Shown: positions 8,355 to 17,871 of the stretch, piece after piece
Layout of the letters: every line of letters begins with the position of its first letter
Position numbering within the stretch: the first letter of the stretch is position 1
Source of the DNA: Nemertoderma westbladi
Lineage: Eukaryota > Xenacoelomorpha > Nemertodermatida > Nemertodermatidae
DNA: 28,706 nucleotides
Assembly (NCBI GenBank): GCA_032718475.1
Contig: JAUCBJ010001493.1
Span: 1 to 28,706 of the forward strand
Direction of reading: 5' to 3'
Notes under the pieces: generated by a model
Databases searched by the model: none
What the model was told of the DNA's origin: nothing
Seen by the model: only the letters and a program-made list of their open reading frames with translations
Program-made: the position numbers and the translations under genes

Positions 8355-10355
8355 CTAAGCTACATTCTCGGTATCTTGCGAAGTCTCTTTGAGATGGTCA
8401 ATGATGGCGCTGGTGATGGCTTGAACAACCTCCTCCCCCGAGTGGTCAACCTCAAAGACGAAACAATCGTAGCGCGATTGCCCGCCCCAGTCGTCCTGCG
8501 ACCCTCCGTGGGGCGGGCAGCTGATAACCGCGAAAAGCCGCGGGTTCTCGGGATGCGCGCAACCGTAACTCAACTCGGCCAACGGGAACTCCTTACGGAC
8601 GGCGCGAGTCGATGGATCAGTGAACCTAACGGTAGTCATTGTCACCGCTAGGATTAGATCCGCCGTTAGATGGACGTTGTGTGTGGCGCGCGCGGTTAGG
8701 ATCTCGGCGATCGCCGATTGGACGATGTTTGCGCCTCTAGGCTCGCCGACCTGCATGGAGCCGAGGAAGCGAACGTTGGGGAACACGTAACGGGTGGACT
8801 CGTTGGCGCAACCCGCGGCGACGATCTCTGAGGAAGTCGAGTCGAAGGGGTTGGCGCGCGCCGGACTGGAGCGGTCAGAGCCGGAATCGTCCGGTGTGCA
8901 TTCCGGTCGCAACAGATCGAAACTGATCGGGGAAGAAGGTATGTAAGGAGCGGGGGAGGGAGGGGCGGGGGCGGGTGAGGCTTGTTTGAAACCGAAGAAT
9001 GAACGCGGCCGTTTCTTAGTATCAGCCGGCGATTTACCTAGATCTAATGACAACTTCCCTAAATTCCTTAACAATCCGTCGTTTTTCGTCTCATCCACAC
9101 TCCCCTCTTGTAGGGACTTATTAGCTTCCCCCTCTCCGTGCCCCCCTTTCCCACCTTGCTGCCCCCCTTTTCCATCGTCCCCCGCCCTACGAGCCGGATC
9201 GCTCTGCGAACCTTCATAGATCCCGCGCGACGCCGCACGAATCACCGCCACCCAGTTATCCCGCTGCGCTTCAGTCTCACCCTGCAGGACCAACTGCTGA
9301 TCTTTCGACCCCGGGATTTTCTCCCTATAAGACACGGCGAAACAAAACTTCCTATCGTCTACGTCTACCGGCTGGACACCTACAAGATCCAAATCGCAGC
9401 ACAACTGTCCTACAACATCACCCCGAACTTGACACATTAAATATCCGCCTTGGATGAAGAAATACTCCCTTTCCCATGTTGAGGAAAGCAACCCAATTCG
9501 GCGCCTTACGAACAAATAGCCAGACTTCTGGGCCTTCCCCGGGGTCGCGTGTTGGTTCTCAAACACACGACTGTTCGCCATCGTGTCTATGCGGTTGATA
9601 TCTTCCAACATTTTATCCTGTAGATGCATCAACGCGGCTCGCCTGCTGTCTATGTGTTCCCCGGTAGCGCGAATCAATCCAGGCCCACATGCTTCGTTCG
9701 ATAGTAAATCGACACAGTTTGTGTAATGGTTGGATTGGGCTTGTACAAAGGCTAGTAATGGTTCTAGAATAGCCGGCTCTTTCGATAATTGTAACCGATT
9801 TAGAAATGCATAGTAATGTGAAGCCGTAGAAAAAAGCTTCTTTCTAGAAACAAATAACTCCTGGGTTAAATTATTTCTAGCTTCTTGGTCTTGTAAATCT
9901 TTTTTACGAGATATTTTTGAGTATTTCGTAATCGAGAGATCATTTTCAACTGTCATTAATTCGAACATTGTACGAAGTTGCATAAAGCTTGTCATTTCAG
10001 TTTGGAGGTAATTAGTCAGCGGGTATAACATGCTATCGGTTAATTGAGTGTTTAAAACCGCTTGCAATGAGCAAATCTCGTCTGTTTGGGCGGCGAACTG
10101 AGAAATCAATCCGCTAAATATGGTCGAATCTACTAATGATTCCGCTTTGGCTAATCCCTTAAGTTCGTCAGATAAACGCATTGTGGCTATGTTTAATGAC
10201 AACTGGGCATTCACAATATCCTGCGTACAGGAATGAATGCGTTCCAATGCGTTCTTTGTATCCGCTGCGTTGTCTTCATATACTTTTAGTAAAGTTCTGG
10301 ATTGTGGTGAGTCTTCAATACAGTCGGCTAATCGTAAGAAGTTTGAGGAATCCAT
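8355..10355 (-). CDS. APPL-type BAR-PH-PTB endosomal adaptor, intronless
   Basis: A 666-residue protein that follows the APPL1/APPL2 (DCC-interacting protein 13) plan. The BAR coiled-coil domain covers about residues 1-265, including an EDSPQ start region and LEPLLAFVQAQ. The PH domain covers about 276-377 (KSGYLFVRRR, STWEREYFFIQGG, then W368 near its end). A Gly/Pro/Ser-rich linker carries an NPF tripeptide at 502-504, and a PTB domain covers about 523-657 (VRFLGSMQV). Family members bind curved Rab5/Rab21 endosomal membranes and scaffold receptors and kinases. Vertebrate APPL1 is about 709 aa; this protein ends just past the PTB, without the usual charged C-terminal tail. The first Met is preceded by an in-frame stop at 10377-10379, which fixes the start. 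The whole protein is one uninterrupted exon, while vertebrate orthologues are split into many, which suggests a retrocopy with an intact frame. The 3' half is visibly more GC- and CpG-rich than the 5' half. Confidence 0.93.
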   Translation of the reverse strand: MDSSNFLRLADCIEDSPQSRTLLKVYEDNAADTKNALERIHSCTQDIVNAQLSLNIATMRLSDELKGLAKAESLVDSTIFSGLISQFAAQTDEICSLQAVLNTQLTDSMLYPLTNYLQTEMTSFMQLRTMFELMTVENDLSITKYSKISRKKDLQDQEARNNLTQELFVSRKKLFSTASHYYAFLNRLQLSKEPAILEPLLAFVQAQSNHYTNCVDLLSNEACGPGLIRATGEHIDSRRAALMHLQDKMLEDINRIDTMANSRVFENQHATPGKAQKSGYLFVRRRIGLLSSTWEREYFFIQGGYLMCQVRGDVVGQLCCDLDLVGVQPVDVDDRKFCFAVSYREKIPGSKDQQLVLQGETEAQRDNWVAVIRAASRGIYEGSQSDPARRAGDDGKGGQQGGKGGHGEGEANKSLQEGSVDETKNDGLLRNLGKLSLDLGKSPADTKKRPRSFFGFKQASPAPAPPSPAPYIPSSPISFDLLRPECTPDDSGSDRSSPARANPFDSTSSEIVAAGCANESTRYVFPNVRFLGSMQVGEPRGANIVQSAIAEILTARATHNVHLTADLILAVTMTTVRFTDPSTRAVRKEFPLAELSYGCAHPENPRLFAVISCPPHGGSQDDWGGQSRYDCFVFEVDHSGEEVVQAITSAIIDHLKETSQDTENVA

Positions 10356-10480
10356 ATCATAATAGGCCTCTATGCTCTATGACAGTATGATCTGATCAGA
10401 TTAAGGAAGTAGGCCTAGGTCTTTAATGAATTGGAGACTGAGAAAACAGCTGAACAGAGGACAATTAAATTGAAATATTC

Positions 10481-10502
10481 CCTACTGCCCTAGGACAGTA
10501 GG
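10481..10502. repeat. Imperfect 22-bp palindrome centred on CCTAGG
   Basis: CCTACTG and CAGTAGG arms flank a CCTAGG core, with one mismatched pair. It lies about 130 bp upstream of the APPL-like start codon and could be a protein-binding site. No other promoter motif was recognised in 10360-10940. Confidence 0.4.
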
Positions 10503-10942
10503 AGGCGCTAGGCCTGTCAGCCTGTTTAATAGGAGACTGTAATCTTTAAAACATTTGGAAGCATATAATACTGAAATTTACGGACATAATACCTTAATAC
10601 CGGAAGCAAATTAATCTGATTTATTAAAATTTAATCTGTTAATAATAAGAATCATTTAAAGATGCAAGTTAATCTTGTTATAACATGATTTAATGATTAG
10701 GCCTATTGTTAATAATTGGTTTGCGTAACCAGTCTGCCAGCGGAGGCAATTTTTTCACCCTCCAGAAAAAAGCTTTTCAGAAAAACCTTTTCAAGTGAAT
10801 TTGTCATTTTATACATTCCATATACAAAACACTCAGTGAACCTTTATTATCCCGTTGCCGTTACCGATATATACAAAGTAAATAAATACAAATACAAAAA
10901 TAAATACAAAATAGTACAATAAAGTACAAAAGAAAAAGAGTA

Positions 10943-11455
10943 GGGTAAACTGGGGTAATTTGGGACAAAATCGTCCTTTAAAGCTTTTTTCAGAATCTTA
11001 AAAACATTTTTTTGATAATCCGACCTTATCAAGTATGCACCATGTACCCATTCTATCAAACTAATTAGCTTCCCAATCCTGGACAGACTATTTAACGCTG
11101 CCCATGCCTTCCACTTACGTATCCGAGCCTTACAGCATGTAGTAGTCGGACTACTACATGCAGACATGCTGTGTCTTTTTGAGGAAGGTGATTAATCTGC
11201 TGCTGCTGCAGTTCTCCAGTCTGCTGCTAGAGGGCGAAATATCTGAATGCGAACACCTTACACTTGCGACTTACCTGTGACGGCTAGTCTACCCGACAGC
11301 CCTACAGCATTTAAAAGAGCTAGAGAAAGTATGAAGCTAAGTGTAGGCCTATAATTTAAACAACCCACCAAACCCCACTGCACTTACAGTTAAGAAAAGA
11401 CTTGTCCCAAATTACCCCAGCCTGTCCCAAATACCCCAATTACCCCAGTTTACCC
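10943..11455. mobile_element. MITE with GGGTAAACTGGGG termini
   Basis: The left end, GGGTAAACTGGGGTAATTTG (10943 onward), is matched in reverse complement at 11398-11455, where the inner part is duplicated. TA flanks both ends (10941-10942 and 11456-11457). The element lies inside a TACAAAA/TGCAAAA simple repeat, whose halves are seen on either side. The body holds a 13-bp-arm palindrome (11135-11161) and the core shared with the 147-bp repeat (11208-11238). The 106-codon minus-strand frame through it has no recognisable domain. Confidence 0.8.
11135..11161. repeat. Perfect 13-bp-arm hairpin with 1-nt loop
   Basis: 11135-11147 (GCATGTAGTAGTC) pairs exactly with 11149-11161. It lies inside the MITE body. 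Confidence 0.85.
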
Positions 11456-11458
11456 TAC

Positions 11459-11525
11459 AATAAAGTGCAAAAATAGTACAAAAGAGTGCAAAAATAGTAC
11501 AAAAGAGTGCAAAAATAGTACAAAC
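11459..11525 (+). repeat. TGCAAAAATAGTACAAAAGA tandem repeat
   Basis: About three units of ~22 bp follow the MITE. Related TACAAAA units precede it (10880-10930), so the MITE interrupted this array. Confidence 0.8.
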
Positions 11526-11917
11526 TGACAAACGAGCGAGAAACGCTTGCCTGTCTGCCTGTTTGCAAAACGTGTATACAAGTGTAGTTCAAATCGTGTA
11601 GAGGGGCGTACATGATGTGCAAAATAAAACAAAGCATTGCAGCATTGTGGAGCGAGCCATGCATTGAGCGGGGGTCTGATCAGTCAGAGAGATAGAGTCA
11701 GTGTACTGCCTATATGGAATATTGAGAAAAAGCGCGCCATACGGGTTCTGGTTAAACGAGCGCGCCAACCATTCTGCCATTGACCCTGAAATTTTGCAAT
11801 TATCTGGTTATTGTAATCATTTATCAGTCTGTCAGTTTATACTGCAATAGGCCTACAGTATTTTAACATTAAAATGCGAGTGTAGCGAGCAAGGAAAATT
11901 TGAAGAAACGTAAACAC
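11526..11917. other. Unassigned sequence
   Basis: No feature is evident. Short frames here have no family resemblance. The last 8 bases (11910-11917, GTAAACAC) would be the target duplication of the outer hAT MITE, but its partner is not present. Confidence 0.4.
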
Positions 11918-12092
11918 TAGGGCTCGATCGGAGTTGGGATTTGGCCGGAGCCAGAGTTGGACAATTTGGCCGGAGCCGGAGCAGGAGCCGGAGTTTTTCA
12001 AAAATTGTGAAAATTTAATTATTTATAAAAAAAAATAAAGTATGGTTATCGTTCGCCAATCGCTCATAATCAATCATACTGTAGGTCTAATT
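11918..12092 (+). mobile_element. hAT MITE type 1, element A, left part
   Basis: It begins with the 16-bp terminus TAGGGCTCGATCGGAG, followed by repeated GGAGCCGG subterminal motifs. It then closely follows the left end of the complete copy at 23709-24511 up to GGTCTAATT, where element E is inserted. Confidence 0.88.
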
Positions 12093-12530
12093 TAGTGTTA
12101 GACCGGAGCTCCGGCTCCGGTCCGGATCCGGCCCGGAAAATGGTGCTCCGGTTCCGGTCCGGCTCCGGCTAAAATATGACCGGAGGACCGGAGCTCCAGT
12201 ATAAAACTGTAAAAGACAGACAGAGACACACAATGTACAGATGTGATGTAGGGCCTACGTACAATGCACAATCAGTTGTCCACAGTCACAGTCATCTAGC
12301 AGTATAGTCTAGTCCATCATAGTACAGTAGTACAGCCAGACAGCTACACTGCCTACTGCTGTACTGGCCTACCAGGTGCCAGGCTGAGGCTACAAAGACA
12401 GGCCAGTCAGTACACTAGTACCTACAGTACTGTACTACCTACTCACTCTCTGACTCTGTCTAGCCTGTCTGCCTGTCGCTGTCACTAGCCTAGTACAGTA
12501 GTATTAGTACTAGTACCTAGTACCTTATAC

Positions 12531-14532
12531 TAGGGCTCGATCGGAGCTCCGGCCTCCGGCTCCTGCTCCGGCCATTTTGGCACCTCCGGCTCCTGCTCCG
12601 GCTCCGGTAAAAATATTGCCGGAGTTAATTTTTTAATAAAGTATTATATTTCGTGCATATTCTAATCTGAACAATTATTTAACACTATAAGTACTGTAGT
12701 ACCGGTACAGCTTCAATATCAAGTATAATCTGATAATACAGCAGTATTTACTTAAAGTCAATGACTGACTGACTGTCAGACTGTACTGCAGTACTGGTAC
12801 TGGCCAGCTGGCTGACTAGCAGACCATGCAGACTCTTACAGATAGGCCCTACTTTAAAAAACTGTAAATGCTATGATTGCACACTGTCAGACTGTACCAC
12901 TGCAGCCATTTACTGCTGTCATGCCAGCATACTGTACTGCAGTACTGGTACACGTACGGTAGGCTACCTACAGTACACACCTCTACCACAGTTAGACAGC
13001 GAGTTAGGTACTGTAGGTAATTTTTAGCCGTCAGCGTCAGGCCGTCGCCGTCGGGTCCTACTAAATACTACAAAAAGCACAAAACAAGCACAAAAAAGCA
13101 CAAAAAAGTTAAGAAAAGCACAAAAAAGCACAAAAAAAGCACAAAAAAGCACAAAAAAAGTAAAAAAAAGCACAAAAAAATAAAAAAAAAGCACAAAAAA
13201 ACATTCTCACATCAAGAGACATGGGGGGTGGGGGGGGCGAAAATATAAGAGATATTGTTACAGACACCCCCTTCATACGAAGGTAACCCATACGCCTATG
13301 ATTGATTAATTTGCAATGTTCTGACCTACAGTATGTAAATAATCATAATAAATATAATAAGAAAATAAACATAATAAAACACATACAGTATAGATTAATA
13401 GCTTAATAAAACTACAGTAAATTACGATCGTGGGAAAGAACACCCAGGATCTAAGGCACTCATGGGGGTCGTTAATTAAGGTAAAATAAAATAGAATATT
13501 GACATATAAGATAAGTACGCATGAACTCCTAAACAACATTGCAAACAATCTGGCAGTTATAGAAATTTCAAAGTATACAGTAGTGTTACAACAGCAGTGG
13601 TTAAACCTAGGCAGGAACTGTGTTTCCAACAGACGCAGATATCGTAACCAAGGCAGTTCCGACCTAAGCGAGATTCTTGCAAGTATGACTATGACTAATA
13701 TCATCATACTTGTCCTCAGACGTTATCGATCACCCACTCGAGAGGTTCGGGCAGACCGTGATGTGATAATTGTACAGTATGTCGATTTATCAGTGAATAA
13801 ATTAAAGTAATTAACCAGAACGCTGATAAGTTGACATAATGTGACAATAACAAAGTCTATTACAGTATTATAAGTTCTATCCTGATATTTGAATTGAACC
13901 ATCTTTACATTCTGACATTAGCCTGATATTGCACTTGGGTGCTCGTGGTAGGGCTGTACCTCTGTAAGTGCTCGTGCTGGTGCTCACTCACTGGCAGCTA
14001 TATGACATGAAAGCATACTGGACATGTGATTATCCTTCCGGTAGCCTAGACACTACTGCACTACATGATATTGCTTCTATCATCTGTTCTATTACAAGCT
14101 CAATAAACGATCAGTTTGCTTTTTTGTGCTTTTTTTTTACTTTTTTGTGCTTTTTTTTTACCTTTTTTTGTGCTTTTTTGTGCTTTTTTGTGCTTTTCTT
14201 GACTTTTTTGTGCTTTTTTGTGCTTGTTTTGTGCTTTTTGTAGTATTTAGTAGGACCCGTCGCCGTCAGCATCAGGCCGTCTGTCCGTGATAAATAAATT
14301 ACTTAAATTTTAAATTGAAAATTCGTAAATCTATAAATTATGAAATTAATTAGACCTACAGTATGATTGATTATGAGCGATTGGCGAACGATAACCATAC
14401 TTTTTTTTTAAATAAATAATTAAATTTTTAAAATTTTTGAAAAACTCCGGCTCCTGCTCCGGCTCCGGCCAAATTGTCCAACTCCGGCTCCTGCTCCGGC
14501 TCCGGCCAAATCCCAACTCCGATCGAGCCCTA
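12531..14532 (-). mobile_element. hAT MITE type 1, element B, inserted in E
   Basis: Both ends carry TAGGGCTCGATCGGAG. A perfect 8-bp target duplication, CCTTATAC, lies at 12523-12530 and 14533-14540. The orientation is opposite to A and to the copy at 23709. Removing nested element D and one 9-bp TSD leaves about 787 bp, in line with the 803-bp complete copy. Confidence 0.92.
13053..14258. mobile_element. Mutator-like MITE, element D, inserted in B
   Basis: It is bounded by GGGTCCTACTAAATACTAC and its reverse complement, with nearly identical ~150-bp terminal inverted repeats made of (GCACAAAAAA)n-like units (13053-13200 and 14108-14258). The 9-bp duplication GTCGCCGTC flanks it (13044-13052 and 14259-14267). 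Long TIRs plus a 9-bp TSD fit Mutator-like elements. The ~900-bp core has overlapping frames on both strands but no recognisable transposase. Confidence 0.9.
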
Positions 14533-15008
14533 CCTTATACCTCTACCTGTCTACATCTACAGATCTACTGGCAGACTGAGTTGATGCTATCAACCATTCT
14601 TCTATCTGTCTATTGCATCGTTGATCTGTTGTTTTGTCAGTTTGTTAGATTTAATACAGTAATATGTAATAAAACTACCCGACTACCGTCAGACCGCAAT
14701 GTAGGCCTACTGGTTTATGAGTATAAAGTATAAACAAAGTCAGAAAGTGGAGAAGTTGGCTCACTAAATGTAGCTGTGTAGTGGACTAACTGCAACATGC
14801 CAGGTCGTATTATAGTACAGTCTGACAGTGCAGCGCAGCAGTGGTACCGGTACCTTTAGGTCATACAGTCATACCAGGCACCAGGCCTCAATATATTTTT
14901 TTTAATTTTACCTACCCGGTCCGGCTCCGGCTCCGGTACTTTTGGAATTTACCCGGTCTGGTTCCGGCTCCGGCAAAAATCTGGCTCCGGTCTAACGCTA
15001 GTCTAATT

Positions 15009-15194
15009 CTGTAATTAGCCTAATTCTGTAATTACAGAATTAATATCATAATTTATAGATTTACGAATTTTCAATTTAAAATTTAAGTAATTAATTTATC
15101 ACGGACAGACAGAATTTACCACAGACGGATATGACGCTGACGGCTAAAAATTACCTACAGTACCTAACTCACTAGGCTACCTAACTCTCTGCCC
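15009..15194 (+). mobile_element. hAT MITE type 1, element A, right part (truncated)
   Basis: It continues element A after E's second TSD: an ATAGATTTACGAATTTTC segment, a GACGCTGACGGCTAAAAATT segment, and then ACCTACAGTACC. All three are also in the copy at 23709-24511. It stops at the TTAA at 15195, where a TTAA-type element begins. The right TIR of A is not in the window. Confidence 0.8.
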
Positions 15195-15262
15195 TTAACC
15201 CTGCCCCGGTATGGTGAAAAATTATCCTTCACCGGTAACGTGGGGTATTTTTATACCCCAAA
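15195..15262 (+). mobile_element. TTAA-targeting (piggyBac-like) element, left end
   Basis: TTAA (15195-15198) is followed by CCCTGCCCCGGTA. A second, inner terminus, TTATCCTTCACCGGTAACG (from 15222), is followed by the perfect hairpin GGGGTATTTTTATACCCC (15242-15259). The mirror images of these ends are seen at 25575-25620 and 25753-25772. TTAA plus CCCT termini fit piggyBac-type elements. No right end was found downstream, and 15263-16009 shows no recognisable coding sequence. Confidence 0.6.
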
Positions 15263-15611
15263 TTGATAAGACATTTTAAGTAACATTAAACAGAAAAACA
15301 CTTGCAATCCCCCTCCCAGAATTTGCCAAATGGTGAAAAAATAAGTTGTGAATTTGTTTTTTTCAATTTGGTTGAAGTCTACCCAACGCTCAATGCCACA
15401 AAAGTTATCCCACTACAATCGCGATCATCGTTAACGTCGCGATGGGGCGTTTTGCAACAAGATACTATCATAGTGAAGCATTAGCTGTGTGAGAGTGTTT
15501 CTCATTTTAGGTTTTTTAGTGGTGTTATGGGTCAAGTATACCATTGCAGTTCCACATTCCAAGAAGCATAAAATGAGTCAAATACCACCACTGAAAGTCA
15601 ACAAGGTGAAA

Positions 15612-15629
15612 TATATATATATATATAGA
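15612..15629 (+). repeat. (TA)n microsatellite
   Basis: A short AT dinucleotide run. Confidence 0.9.
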
Positions 15630-16011
15630 TATGCCCTATATCACCTCGCAATAGCAGAAGATCTTGAATTGTAATATGAAATTTACACCATGACTGCAAA
15701 AGTACTGATGATTTGGTCATTAAATGTGATTATTGTCCAACTAAATTATACATTATTGCAGTTACAATGAACCCATAATGAGACCCAAAAGGACAGAACA
15801 CCACTAAGAAAGCCTACAATAAGAATTATTCACATATACTTAGCAATCTATCGCATATCGCGATTAGGCCAAAGTCTTGGCTTGTGAAATACAGGCCATA
15901 CACAATACCAGAATACAGTCAGACAGTAGCTTCATAATACTGATAATTTGGTCTTAAAAAGTCAAAGTTAAAACATGCCTCTAACTGTCTAGCCCCTATT
16001 GAAAAGTTTTA

Positions 16012-16285
16012 CATGTACGCCGAGCACGTTCGGCGCAGAACTACAACTTGCGCCGGGAACTGGCGCAGAATTGTGCTACGCCGGGCAATGAGCCTGACGG
16101 GTCGGCGCAGAGATGTGCTACGCCGGCGCAGCCGGCGTAGCACCTGTAATGATAGAGATGCTGCGCCCGGCGCCGCAGGCGTCGAAATATGCCCGGCGTC
16201 GTCGATGCGGAAATTGACCCGGCGCCGGAGCAGAAATCAGCCCACCACACCCGGCGTAGATATTTGCCTGGCGCATAAATCAGTC
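16012..16285. repeat. CpG-rich block with inverted repeats
   Basis: A sharply GC/CpG-rich island in AT-rich surroundings. It is built of variants of CGGCGCAGAA (16031, 16061 and 16102) and CCGGCG. It includes a strong hairpin at 16116-16142 (TGCTACGCCGG, 5-nt loop, CCGGCGTAGCA). It could be subterminal transposon repeat or a CpG island. Frames through it are incidental. Confidence 0.65.
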
Positions 16286-16289
16286 GAAC

Positions 16290-17390
16290 TCAGTACCATA
16301 CTGCCATACAGCCATAGATAGACAGACAGTGAGAATGAGACAGCAGACATGCGTTCATCAGACTAACAGCACAGCAACACAACAACTGGCCATGCAGTAC
16401 ACAGTACTGCAGTAGGCAGAACAGCAGAACTGGTTGACTAGTCTAGTCATTTATTTATACAGTATCCAGCTCCCAGCTGATCAGCCATTATTGTTCAGTC
16501 AGTTTATTTATTTACTGTATAAGCTAGCTTGCTAGGCCTATTGATAATGAAACAATTTACTACTGTACAGCTAATTATTATTCCTTCAGACATACCGTAG
16601 CCGTTGGCCTATAGCATTGGTTGATACACTACGTAAAGTAGAACGTAGTACCTACTTATAAATACAAGGACTAGAAACGAGGCCTACTGAAAGTAAATCC
16701 TTGTTTAAATACATAACAACAGTATAAATACGATATACAGTAAAAAATAGACGATCCGTGCAATTCAAACAATAACAGAAAAACCAAAACACTTTGGATT
16801 CTGTTTGAATTGGACGGCAGGCCAATTGATAGGTTTACCTTACTACTCCCTACTACCAACAGGAACAGCAGGCACGGCCATCATGGGTATAACTGTATAT
16901 TGAGCACCCCACTCCACTACTATCAAATTGCTAAACTACTCTGAATCTGGACTACGTAACTTAGATAGTAGAGTTAAGCAGCTACTCCTTAACCTTGTGC
17001 ATAAAGTGTATAATAAAAATAGAAATGTCCCAATTACCTAAAACAAAAATTCAACAGAGTACGCGATACACACTCTTACAGTACCAGAGCTAGTGCTTCA
17101 AACTTCTACCTCCCGAATTGTAAATCCTTCGAATCTGATACTTTATTTTTAACGGTATTAAAAATTGGTACGCAATATGTACGTGCAATAGTATAGTACA
17201 TTGTTTGGTGTATTTGTTATTGTTTTTACATAATGTATAAATATATCTATCTATCTATAAGAGCATAATTAATCCATTCAGAGCGATTTTCTAACGCGAT
17301 TCTTCTGTGAAGGCAGCTCGCAGCTCAGCACTGCCCACAACAGAAGCTTTGCAGGTGTATCTTGTCAGCTTTCCTTAGCCTATCCTAAGA
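16290..17390. other. Intergenic sequence upstream of the hAT-like gene
   Basis: AT-rich, with scattered GTACTGCAGTAC-like palindromes resembling the interiors of the hAT MITEs, and a short TATC run near 17247. I see no gene. Confidence 0.4.
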
Positions 17391-17392
17391 TC

Positions 17393-17423
17393 GTTGCTAG
17401 GGCAACACTCCAATAGAACCAAT
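17393..17423 (+). promoter_or_regulatory. X-box plus two CCAAT boxes
   Basis: GTTGCTAGGGCAAC (17393-17406) fits the RFX-factor X-box pattern RYYNYY-N(1-3)-RRNRAC. CCAAT follows at 17410-17414 and 17419-17423. The cluster is about 450 bp upstream of the hAT-like start codon, a plausible promoter position. Use is inferred only from motif and position. Confidence 0.4.
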
Positions 17424-17871
17424 ACTATACTACATATCCTATACCCTCCTACTGTTGGAGAGACAGCGAGACAGGCTAACACAATCAGCCACCAGACAAA
17501 CTGCAAAACCTTCACTGCCTAAGCTCTGTACAAAGCACAGTTGTTAAACTACTGGAATCACTTCTGACCAATTTCTGAATTTATTAGATTCTGATTTCCT
17601 CATGCAGTGTGCATCGATGAGTGTACAGCACAGGTGTGGCCTGCTTAGTTTGTAGTTAGTGATATATTGGTATATTAATTAGATGCATTGGTAAATAAAC
17701 TGATTTTTATTCCTTTCTAATATAGGCCTAAGCGAATATCAGAATTATTTAATTTCGAATTTGTAATATTATATCTGTATATTATAGACAATATATGCAT
17801 TAGCCCTATACCATAGTACATTTGATTTTTTTATAATGTTCATTAATTAATTATAATTATCTGATTATGCA

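Larger units (their letters stand above)
12093..15000. mobile_element. hAT MITE type 2, element E, inserted in A
   Basis: The termini are TAGTGTTAGACCGGAGC (left) and, in reverse complement, TAGCGTTAGACCGGAGCC (right). Both are followed by CCGGCTCCGG-type subterminal repeats. A perfect 8-bp target duplication, GTCTAATT, flanks it (12085-12092 and 15001-15008), as in hAT elements. Without the nested element B and its extra TSD, its length is 898 bp. The body is rich in GTACTG/CAGTAC motifs and has no coding capacity. Confidence 0.88.

Noticed and set aside
8376-9440. Plus-strand frames opposite the APPL-like gene
   Set aside because: They are antisense shadows of a well-supported BAR-PH-PTB coding region.
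10847-11167. 106-codon minus-strand frame as a protein gene
   Set aside because: It runs through a MITE terminus and a simple repeat, with no recognisable domain.
13306-13810. Overlapping frames on both strands in the core of element D, as a possible transposase
   Set aside because: The frames lack any catalytic motif or zinc finger and mirror each other. The element is best read as non-autonomous.
15489-15674. 61-codon frame with a hydrophobic, signal-peptide-like start
   Set aside because: It begins at GTG, has no family resemblance, and runs into a TA microsatellite.
15489-17871. A left GGGTCCTACTAA end or hAT TIR upstream of the hAT-like gene, which would make it an autonomous element
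   Set aside because: I searched for these termini by eye in this interval and found none, so autonomy is not claimed.
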